Shown here: one piece after another, positions 29,701-41,700 of the stretch
How the letters are laid out: each line of letters opens with the position of its first letter
Position numbering within the stretch: position 1 is the first letter of the stretch
NCBI GenBank assembly: GCA_963082875.1
Contig: OY720098.1
Coordinates: forward strand, 18,352,001 to 18,416,000
DNA length: 64,000 nt
Direction of reading: 5' to 3'
Source: Corella eumyota
Taxonomy: Eukaryota; Chordata; Ascidiacea; Phlebobranchia; Corellidae
Made by a program: the position numbers and the translations under genes
The notes under the pieces: generated by a model
The model's database searches: none
Seen by the model: only the letters and a program-made list of their open reading frames with translations
Told to the model about the DNA's origin: nothing

Positions 29701-32700
29701 ATATTGGACTTTTTGTTTTACAGAATTGTTCGTCGTTATGTGGAAGATTTGGATGAAATTAATGATGCTCTGCATAATGTAAATATATTGTTTAACTTTT
29801 TATAATTTTTATACCACATTTTATAAAAAAAAATGTAACTCTTAAGTATACTGGCAGCGTGGTGTAGTGGTAAAAACACTTGCTACACCACCATAAGGTC
29901 GTGGGTTCAATCTCCACTGCTCTCATGCTGTAACGCCCTTGAGTAAGGCGCTATAAATGGTATAAACTCGTGCTGAGCCAGCACTTAATCAGCAGAATAA
30001 TTATTGTGCAATTATATCCCAAACTGCTAAAGGCAACTCGAGACTGGGTCGTAGTAGCTGATGTTACTCAATGTTTAAGTCGCACATTCGACCTTCCCAC
30101 ATCAAGGATAAAGATATATCCAAAAAAATTTAATTTAAGCAAATTCTGATCTTACTGTACCGTTTAAGGGTGCCTATATTTGGAATAGCTGTTTTTAAGA
30201 ATAAAATTTACAGGCTTACCTAGGTTTTGGTAATACTATTTATATTTACCCCATTTTTAGAGCAAAGTTGAACTTATCTATTCTGGAAGGGCAAACGTTT
30301 TTAGTTACATAGACACAGTCGACCAAAAAGCTGGCAATATTTTCTACCAAATGAGCGCCATCAACGGCGCAGGCTTCAACATAAGCGAAATAAAAACAGT
30401 GACTCTGCCAACATTCGTGCCTGAAAGAGTAACACCAGTACGTGTTAACGTTATTGATTCTACAAGTATTTTAGCTAACTGGACGGAAGGGTTCGACAGC
30501 AATATTAGCTCGGCTAACGATCATAACGTTTATCAAGTGATCGTTCGTAAAGAAAATGAAGAAAAAGAAGTTTTTTTTACAACCACTTTTTCGCCTATAC
30601 GAAAAAGAAGAGAAATAGTAGAACGTAAGTTTTTTTTAACATTTTAACAATTTTCTTTTAGGCGGCATAATTTAAAGTTCTATATTGGCGAATTTGTTTA
30701 CTCGAAAATTGATAAAGTTGGTGTCACTGAACTCAAAAATAGTTTTAACTTTAATTAATTTTATTTACTTTTTAAGTAAGTTACACAACTTTTAAAAAAA
30801 TTTAATTTATTTTAAAAAAAAGAAAGGGGAACCCCTGTTTGTGATGACGTAGAAAGTACTAGCTTGTATACATTCACTTTGCCACTTTTATTTCCAATAT
30901 TTTTTGAAAATTAAATTGTACTGCAGACATTTTTTTCAAGGTTCTAAAGGCATTTTGTGATTCATTGTCAACCATACTAACGTGCTATATACATCACTTA
31001 CAAAATTGCAAAACTCTCCAATATAACACTTTATGTTATTTTTCTATTTTTATTTTTTAGAACAATTTCCAGAAGCAAATTCCGACATTTCGAACGACGA
31101 CATTTTGAATATAGTTCCTGCTGGTAAAAGCAAGGAAAAAACGATAACAAATCTAACTCCTCATACCAGATACCACATTCGTATAAGAACCTGTTTTGTT
31201 AACACAACTAATTCAACAATCGAAAACGAAGCCAAAAATATCGACGAAGACTTGAATTGCAACGTTGGACCGTCTGTTCAAGTTCGCACCGCGTCAGCAC
31301 CACCTAGCGGGCTGAAACCACCGAAATTAAATGCACCTACAAGCCGCAAGGTGGTCATAACATGGCAGAAACCGTCTGAGCCTAACGGGGAGTTGACGAG
31401 ATATAGGATTTACCGTAGACTTCTGGATCCGAATAGTTTAAACGGCGATGAGAAATTAGTGTATAGCTCCAACGATATATCCATTCTTACATTTACCGAC
31501 GGTGTAAAAGACCAGGACTTGTCGCCGTATAAGTTATACAAGTATAGGATCTTGGTTGAGAACGAGATAGGCGAAACCTATAGCTCGTGGAGCGAAATTA
31601 GAACGAAAGAAGATGTACCTATGGGTATTAATGTTCCTGTTGTTGAACCAGTGTCTGCGTTTGCAGTTCGAGTTACTTGGGACGAGCCTAGAGAACCGAA
31701 TGGTGTTTTAGCAAGCTATAGGTAATATAAGTACATTTATATTTTAAAGTTGAAATCTTTATAGCCTAAATTTCATCTAAAAAAAATTATCTAAAACTTA
31801 TCTTTGCATTTCTGTCAATTAAAAAAAATTTTAAGACTTTTTATATTAAAAACGGCAGCCTGGTGTAGTGGAAAGAACACTTGCTACACCACACATAGGG
31901 TCGTGGGTTCAATCCCCACTGCTTTCATGCTGTAGCGCTCTTGAGTAAAGCGCTATAAATGGTATGAACTCCTGCTGAGCCAGCACTTAATCAGCAGCAT
32001 AATTATCAGTCAATTATTTCTAAAATATCACAAAATGCTAAAAGGCAACTCGAGACTGAGTCGTAGTAACTGATGTTACTTTATGTTTAGGTCGCTCATT
32101 CGACTTTCCCACATCGAGGATAAAGATATATAAAAAAAATATTTAAAATTAAATACAATATAAATTACATTTGATTTTTTTTTAGATTGGAATACCAAGA
32201 AGTGCCTAACGATCCCACTTTACAACCTCCTATAATAACAGCAATGACCACATCATCCCTTGTTCGCCAAGCTACATTTTCCGGTCTTCAACCTTTCACT
32301 AAATACGCTGTACGACTCGTAGCTGTCAATCAAGGCTCGCTGGAGGGGCGGAGCGACTGGGCTTACGTCACGACCTTACCAGCGCCACCAAGTGAGGTTG
32401 CGGATTTAAAGGCAGAGAAAATGGCTGATGGAAGATCGTTGTTGCTGACTTGGAATGAACCGGCAGTGCCAAATGGAGAAGTAGGTGTATTGATAATTTG
32501 GAAAAAAAGGTGTTCATGTGGGTTGTATTTGTCTGTGTCTGAAGTTTTGGAACGTTCTTAGCTTTTTGGAATGGTTTGAATTTTGTTTGTTTTCACGAAT
32601 GGTCAAATAGTTTTTTTTTTGTATATATTTATCCTCGATGTGGAAAAGTCGAATGCGCGACTTATACATAGAGTAACATCAGTTACTCTGACCCAGCTTC

Positions 32701-35700
32701 GAGTTGCCTGTGGCAGTTTGGGATAATATAGATAATAGTTGCCCAATAATTATGCTGCTGATTAAGTGCTGGTTCAGCAGGAGTTTATACCGTTTATATC
32801 GCCTTACTCAAGGGCGCTACAGCATGAGAGCAGTGGGGATCAAACCCACAACCTCATGTGTGGTGTAGCAAGTGTTCTTACCACTACAACACGCTGTCGG
32901 TAAACTTGTTTCTTGTGTTTTTTTTTAAAGTAATGCTTAAGAAAAGGTCGTGTTTTTTGTTTTGAGAAAAAAAACTTGTCCCCAAAATGGTGCTTGGTTT
33001 AAAGACACTTTCTCAAACCCTATAAAATCTTTTCAGATGCTGAAATACCATATTTAAAATATAGTACATCTAAAATTTGATTTATAAAATAAGGAAATTT
33101 TTAATATTTTTACTAATTTTTAATATTTTTCTTTTTGCAACCAACTAATTAGTATAACTGTGTTTCCAACAGATTCAAACTTACAGTTTATATGAGGTCG
33201 GTTACGAAGACAAGTTGTACAGCGGCCTATCTCGCTTATTCTCGCTAAGAAGACTATCTCCATACACTAACTATACATTGGTGTTACAAGCTTGTACTGG
33301 CGAGGAATTATGCTCTCGTACCCCGCCAACGACTTTTCAAACTGCCGAGACGTTGCCTGAAGAACAACCGCCTCCGATCGTCGGGTTTTCAAACGCTACA
33401 GCTGTTATCGTCACGTGGTCAAAACCCTCTCGACCGAACGGTCGTATTATTAGATATCAAGTGATTAGAAAAATGATGTCGAAATCACAACGACAGGTTT
33501 GTATAATATCTGTCTTTGGAAACCTTTTTTTTGAGATATTTTTAATTCTGTTGAACTAAAGTGTAAACACTACATCTCATGAGGTCGTGGGTTCAATCCT
33601 CACTGCTTTCATGCTGTAGCGCCCTTAAGTAAGGCGCTATTAACGGTATAAATTCCTGTTAAGCCAGCTCTTAATCAGCAGTATAATTATCGGCGATTAT
33701 AATCTATAATATCCCAAACTCCTACAGGCAACTCGAGACTGGGTCGGAGTAACTGTTGTTACTCTATGTTTAGGTCGCGTATTTGACCTTTCTACATCAA
33801 ACATAAAGATATATACAAAAAAACTATATGCTGTCTATTAGGTTAATATTATATTGCAATAATTTAATTTTTTTTTGTTTAAAAACACCCTAATTCTAAA
33901 ATAGTAAGTAAGTTAACTATGTTTAGGCTGTAAATTCTACTATTAAACCAACATTTTATTATATTTACCCACAGCCCACAACGCGACATAAACGATCATC
34001 ATCCAATTCCAACCAACTTACTTACTCTAGTCCTTTTTCTATGTGGTACCCTCGAGAATTTCTCCCAGAAGATACATGGGGCGGTGTCCAGCCTATACGG
34101 ACGCGCATGCGCAGAGACGTTTTTACCAGCAGTACAGACGATGACGTAAACGGAGGTGACGTCATTCATAACGTCATGGATCCGGTGGGGGAAAGTTTTA
34201 ACTTTAGCGATTCAAGCGTTTTGCCGTTTACAAAGTATGGGTACAGGATACGAACAAGCACAATGGCTGGGTAAGGATATATTCGATTTTAACTGAGGAA
34301 GCTGAATAGCAAATTTCTTACGTTTAAAATTTTAAGTAAATTATGTAGAACACTTGTACTATACGGTTATCAAAAACATTTTGTACTTAAAGGTTCTTGC
34401 CATTTCTCTTTCGTATTTTACGGCCCTTGCTAACTTTTTCTTGTACTTGATGGTCTTACCTAATTCTCTCTTGTACTTAACGGTCCTAGCGAATTCTATC
34501 TCGTACTTTACGGTCTTCGCTAATTCTCTTTTGTACTTTACGGTTTTCGCTAATTCTCTCTTGTGCTTTACGGTCCTCGCTAATTCTCTCGTACTTTACG
34601 GTCCTACCTAATTCTCTCTTGTATTTTACGGTCCTCGCTAATTCTATCGTGTTCTTTACGGTTACTACTAATTCTCTCTGGTACTTTACGGTTCTTTCTA
34701 ATTCTCTCTGGTACTTTACGGTTCTCGCTAATTCTCTCTCGTACTTTACGGTTCTCGCTAATCCTCTCTTGTACTTTACGGTCTTAGCAGATTCTTTCTC
34801 GTACTTTATGGTTCTCGCTAATTCTCTTTCGTCTTTTACGGTCCTCGCGAATTCTCTCATGTACTTTATGGTTCTCGCTAAGTTTTTCTTGTATCTTACG
34901 GTCTTTACTAATTCTCTCTTGTACTTTACGGTTCTTGCTAAATTTCTCTCGTACTTTAGGGTCCTCGCTAATTCTCTCTCGTACTTTATGGTTCTATCTA
35001 ATTCCCTCTTATACTTTATGGTCCCTGCCAACTTAATTTAATATTTTACAAATTTGTTTATAGATATGTGGATAGTAGTTGGGTCACTGCCGAGACCTAC
35101 CAAGCTCCTCCTGAGGGAATGTCGTCTCCAGAGGTGTTTCATCCGGATGACAAGAGTCCTACGTCACTCGTGGTCACGTGGAGGCTTCCGGAGGAGATCA
35201 ACGGAGAGTTACAGACTTTCAGGGTCCAGAGGAACAACACAACTCCTCTCACCTTCTCTGCGTCCCAGTTTCAATTTGTTGACTCGGACTTAAAGGTGAT
35301 CAGTTTGTTTTTGTGTATATTTAGTAGAGGATTTTACAACTTCGTTTAGGCAAGTTTACACCCTGAATTTAAAGAGATGGTTCGGTCGCAGAGTTTCTTT
35401 TTTAATTATGTTGGATTTTTTTTTAACTTACACAAGGATATCACTATTTTAAAAATTGGTCAAGTAGTTTTTGAGATATCAGGATTTAAAAGTAATAGGG
35501 AAAGTCCCAACGCTCGCGAGTCACGAGACGCACGACGTCATCGTTGTAAGATCATATGCTGGCAGACATGGGAAAATGACCTTAATTTGTCCTCTCTGAG
35601 CCGTTTGTTGTTCTTTTTTTTAATTTTTTTTTTTGCAGAAAACAAACTTTACATAAAAAGCAATATATAGCCGTATTATATAAGACATTTTTTACTTTTA

Positions 35701-38700
35701 AAGTATTTTTAAATTATTTTTTAAACAGAGATTTTATTTAATCTACAACTGATTTAAATATTTAAATTTATTTCTTTAAAATGCGATTCTAGTTTTTATG
35801 TGATGAAGTTAATAATTGTGTGTTAAAAAGGCATGTAAGGGGAAGTATGGTGTGTTAAGACGGCCCGCCCAAGTCACCCTAAATGCAAGACCTTGTGCTG
35901 AACTAAATTTTTTTTCAACTAGACTTTACTTTAATATTTTTTTATTTAAATTTTTGTTTTTTTACTAGCCCTACACTATGTATTCATATACTGTATCAGC
36001 ATGCACAGCGGGCGGCTGTACAACAAGTTCACCTCAGCATATGAGAACATACGAAGAAGCCCCGTTGTTTGTAGCGCCACCTAGCGTCGGTAAGTTTCAC
36101 AAATATATTATTTTTAGAAGGATTTTTTATGAAAAATAATATTTCGTTTTTTAGTTGCCCTTAACGCATCTGCCATTCGAGCTACTTGGAAAAAACCCGA
36201 AATTTCGAACGGGATTATCAACAATTATCTGCTTAAAGTTGATCACGTGACTCGATACGAAGGAATGGACCAATCAGCGGTCGTCAGTAATCTTCAACCT
36301 TTCAGGTGACTTTGTAAAAAAAAGTTTTTTAAGATTAATCAAACACAAATTTTAAACTTAAATTTATATTTTTATAGGACCTATGACGTCACGTTGGACG
36401 CGTGCACGAACAGCGGATGTCGGGGGAGTGACGTCACAAAAGTTCTCACGCTCGAAGCGGCACCTAGCGGAATGGAGTCGCCCGAATTGCATGTGACCAG
36501 TCCGAACTCGATTGAGGTAAAGAAAAAGTGAATTTAAATATTTTGAATCACTTGTGCTTAACAGTTCTCGAAAAACCTTTGTATTTGACAGTCCTAAATA
36601 TTTCTGAGAACCGTAAAGTACAGGTGATCCAATATTTTTTAGATTAAAGTGTTATGTTACAGAGTTTTGCAATTTTGTATGTGATATATATAGCATGTTA
36701 GTATGGTTGACAATGAATCACAAAATGCCTTTAGAACCTCTAAAATATGTCTGTGGTACTTACAATTTAATTTTCAAAAATACTTTAAAATGATTAACAT
36801 AAAAACCAGGTTACCATATTTTTTGTGTGACGTAGAAAGTACCAAGTAGCGCAGTTAACGTATACAAGCTAGTACTTTTTACGTCATCACAAACAGGGCT
36901 TCCCTTTTTTTTTTGAATTAATTTTAAATTTTTTTTTAAAGTTGTATAACTCAAAAAGTAGGTAAAATTTTTTGAAGTTAAAATCATTTTTGTGTTCAGT
37001 GACACCAACTTTATTAATTTTTGAGTATAAAATAACGCTAATATATGACTTTAAGTATTTTAATGTATTTTCTTATTTTTTATAGGTAATATGGCAACCA
37101 CCTTTACGACCAAACGGTATTATGACAAGATACGAAGTAAGAAGAAACGATGAATTAGTTAATTATAACGACGGAGATATAACGAGGTAACAAAGATTTT
37201 TAATTACACAATTTTTTATATATTTTTTTCGTATTAATTAGGTTATAAAGGGTAAACTATTTTTTTAAATTGTGTTTTTTTTTTGTTTATTGTAATAATA
37301 TTATTTTTTTTTTTAATAGATGTAAAAAATTATAAATATGAGCTTTGCTTTTAAAAATGTAAATATAAAAGGTTTGTTATTATAATTAACAACTATACTG
37401 AGCCAAATTTATTTTTTTTAATATTAATTATTTATATGTTTTTTTTAAATGAATGCAAAAATTTCTAAATTTGAGCTTTAAAATTTAAAAATATATTTTT
37501 TTATTAAAATAATCAATTGCTTAAATAAGTAATTAACAAATTAAACTTATAAAACCGATTTTCAACCTTTTAACAACTTTTTTTTGTATATATTTTTATT
37601 CTCGATGTGGAAAAGTCGAATGCACGACTTAAACATAAAGTAACAACTGTTACTCCGACCCAGTCTCGAGTTGCCTGTGGCAGTTTGGGATATTATAGAT
37701 AATTATAATATATATTTGATAAATATGATGCTGATTAAGTGCTGGTTCAGCAGAAGTTCATACCGTTTATAGCGCCTTACTCAAGGGCGCTACAGAATAA
37801 GAGCAGTGGGGATTGAACCCACGACCTAATGTGTGGTGTAGCAAGTGTTCTTACCACTACAACACGCTGCCGGTTTAAAACTTATTAAAGTGGACAACTA
37901 CTTGTTTAAGTTTTTTATTTTTTTTGTTCTAGTTTTCAGTTTATTTAATAAATTTTTAACTCATTTTTTCAGATATCATGATTTTGGTTTAACCGCTGGC
38001 ACCGAATACACCTACACAGTCACTGCTTTTAACAAACAGGGTCACGTGATTAGCGACCCGCCTACGTCACAGACCACCGACCCTTCGACCCCGTCGGGGC
38101 TTTCCCCGCCTACCCTGTTGCCTACGTCACCGTCCAGTATCAGGGTCACTTGGGAGCCCCCGTTGAACCCAAACGGGGAGATTGTAAATTTTACCTTGTT
38201 TGTGAGGCACGTGACAAAGAAAGATCAAAAAGTAAAAAAAAAAGTTAAAAAAAAAGTTTTTTTTTTATAAATTTTAACCAAATTTAATATTTTTTTGGGT
38301 CACTTTACAGTCCTAGCTAATTCTCTCTTGTACTTTACGGTCCTAGCTAATTCTCTCTTGTACTTTACGGTCCTAGCTAATTCTCTCTTGTACTTTACGG
38401 CCCCAGCTAATTCTCTCTCGTACTTTAGGGTTCTCGCTAATTCTCTCTTGTCATTTACGGTTCTCGCTAATTCTCTCTTGTACTTGACGGTCCTAGCTAA
38501 TTCTCTTTTGTACTTTACGGCCTTAGCTAATAATTATATTACTAGAGCTTATTGGTTCGTTTTTAAGAAATAACTGGCTTAAACATTCCGTTTGCAGTTT
38601 CTAAAATAACATGGTAATTTTTTAGAAATTTGACTTCACCGGCAAAGTATTCACTTTTCAAGTGCAAGGTTTGGAATATTTTCAAGAATATATTTTCTGG

Positions 38701-41700
38701 CTGCAAGCTTGTACGTTGTTGGGTTGTACGAACAGTGAACGAGATTTACAGAGAACGTTGGAATCGTCGCCAGCCAATCAGATGCCGCCTAGAGTGACAC
38801 TCCCTTATCAAGACCAGGTTTCATTTTTTTTTAATTTTATTTAGTTAATCATTTAGATTAATTGGGCACTTTTGGGTCTTGGGTTTGAGCCCCATGGGGT
38901 CTTGGGTTTGATTCTCACTGAATTTAATGCCTATAGTGCTATATAAAAGAGTATTTGTTTTTTACTTTTATTGCACTTATAATACTATTACAAAAATTAT
39001 TAACTAGAAAAATTAATAGGTTAATATTGTTTTAAGTAAGTAATAAGGTTGTAAACTGGCAGCGTGGTGTAGTGTTAAGAACACTTGCTACACCACACAT
39101 AAGGTCGTGGGTTCAATCCCCACTGATATCATGCTGTAGCGCCCTTGAGTAAGGCGCTATAAGCGGTATAAACTCCTGCTGAGCCACCACTTAATCAGCA
39201 GCATAATTATCGGGCAATTTTAATCTATATTATCCAAAACTGCCACAGGCAACTCGAGACTGGGTCGGAGTAACTGATGTTAAACTATGTTTAAGTCGCA
39301 CATTCTACTTCCCACATCGAGGATAAAGATATATATATACAAAAAAAAAAACTTTTTTAAAAAGTAAATTTTTTATCTAATTTTTTTTATCTAATTTTTA
39401 GGCTACTTTGGATATCACGTGGTCACCACCGAAAGAAAAAAATGGAATAATTAATTTATTCCAACTCTACAGGCGTCGTATATTGTCGACTACTTTATCA
39501 GTTGACACTCTTCAGCCTATACTACTAGCTAACTTAACAGATCACACATACACAGGTAATTTTAGATGAAAAAAAGCAAGATTTTAACAAATAGATTTTC
39601 TTGAATTTGTAACGCAAACGATTTTATGTCTGGAGCCTGTAGGTTCTAAGTGTTCTATATCATGATCTTTTGCCCTAAGTGTATTTTTGTTGTAGTGTTA
39701 CTGCCTTTTATATCATGATTGGTTGCCCCGAACCTAACTAGGCCTTGCTGGGTAGCGTGTAGGTGTGTACGTATTGCAAAGTAAATTTGTAATAGTAATT
39801 TTAATGTATTTTAACGTGCTTTTATATCTGTAAAGTTGTACGTTCTAGTGTTTTAGTATTAAACCTTAAGCTTACTTGTTTTTAATAATACAAGTATTTT
39901 TTTATATATATATCTTTATCCTCAATGTGGGAAGGTCGAATGCGCGACCTAAATAGAGTAATATCAGTTACTCCGACCCAGTCTCGAGTTGCCTCTGTGG
40001 CAGTTTGGGATATTATAGATTATAATTGCCCGGTAATTATACTGCTGAATAAGTGCTGACTCAGCAGGAGTTTATATTATACCGTTTATAGCGCCTTACT
40101 CAAGGGCGCTACAGCATGAGATCAGTGGGAATTGAACCCACGACCTCTTGTGGGGTGTCACAAGTGTTTAACCACTACACCACGCTGCCGGTATAGATAA
40201 CAGAGTTAGCTAAATTGATTTTAACGGTAAACCGTTAAAGCGGAGTACCTAGGCTTTTACTAAATTAGGGAGATCGTCTCGTCCTAATAAACAGTTCAGG
40301 GTGAGGGTTAAATAGTTCAGGGTGAGGGTTACATACAATTAGAACCTTTAATATACCGCCACCTGAGCGTTAGGCTAAATTACGAGACGATCAAACTTTT
40401 CTTGTAACAAAAAATTACATTTTTTGCATTTTTTTTAGATTACGATTTACAGCCTTACACACAATACCAATACAAAGTCGTATCGAGTAACAACGCCGGG
40501 AAAGCCCCTAGTCAGTGGTCGTCGCCAGTTCGAACCGGCGAGTCTGCGCCAGTCGGAATACCCGAACCTCGTTTCGACAACGTTACATCGAGATCGGTTA
40601 TTGTAAATTGTGGCGAGCCGAAATTAGCCAATGGGATCGTGAGATATTATCACGTGTGGATGAGGATTGTTGACGTAATAGAGCCCATGAAAAGGGTAAA
40701 TTTGTGTAAATAAATGAGGTCTTCAAAAGTTTGGTTTTTATCAGTTTATAAAAATTTCTTAAGTATAATTTATAAATTTTGGTTAAATTATTTTTGTAAA
40801 TATTTTATATCAAGTCTGTTAAGTTTGCTTTAAAATTTTTAAAAATGTCTAAAGAATATAATTTAATTTTTTTTTAAATATGTAAAATTCGTAATTGTAT
40901 ATTAAGACAAACAATTTGCTCAATATTTAAATTACAAAGTATTAAAAAATGTTGTTAAATTAAAAAAAATTAGCCTAAAATTCTAAAAAAAATCTATTTT
41001 TAAGGTTTCAAGTGGTATAGGAACTGACCAAACAATACGAGACCTCCAAGCTTACACAACCTACGAGTTTTTACTCGAATTCTGCACTCTTGAAAAATTG
41101 TGCACCAAAGGCCCGCCGGCTGTCGTGACCACATTACCAGCGCCCCCTAGTGGCCAAGAAGCGCCCCAGTTCAGTGAAATTGGGCCCCATAATGTGACCC
41201 TAATGTGGAGTCAGCCTGCTAGCCCCAACGGGGATATTACAGGGTTAGAATTTTATTTAAAATTAATCAAACTCGGGATTTTAACAAATTTTTAAAATTA
41301 AAATAAAAATTTAATTTTTTTAGATATGAAATCGAGAAACGAAAAGCATGTCCTCCTTCTCACCAATCTTTTCCGCAAGAGTGCGCTGTTGGGTTGCCCT
41401 CGGTCGTTTACTCGGGAAAAGGTCAACGAACGATCGTAGGAAATCTACTTCCGTATACGCGCTACGCGTTTCGAGTGACGTCACATAACGAACATGGAAA
41501 GAGCGATTCTGATTGGGCGACAGTTGTAACCGGAATATCACGTGACTAATTTTAAAATTTTTTATTTCGAAATTTTTGAAACAAAAAAAATAGTTTTAAT
41601 TTTTTTATAAATGGATTTAAAAAAAAAAATTTAATTTAATTAACAAAAACGAAAAGGGAAGCCCTGTTTTTGATGACGTAGAAAGTACTAGCGTGTATAC

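Noticed and set aside
34486-35031. Long open frames on both strands (up to 181 codons) with repeated LARTVKYKREL or its complement
   Set aside because: They are translations of the 30-bp minisatellite; the unit is a multiple of three, so frames stay open without selection. They lie between usherin exons 54 and 55.
34350-35036. CRISPR-like array of 30-bp repeats
   Set aside because: Units abut directly without spacers, and the context is a eukaryotic intron; it is a minisatellite.
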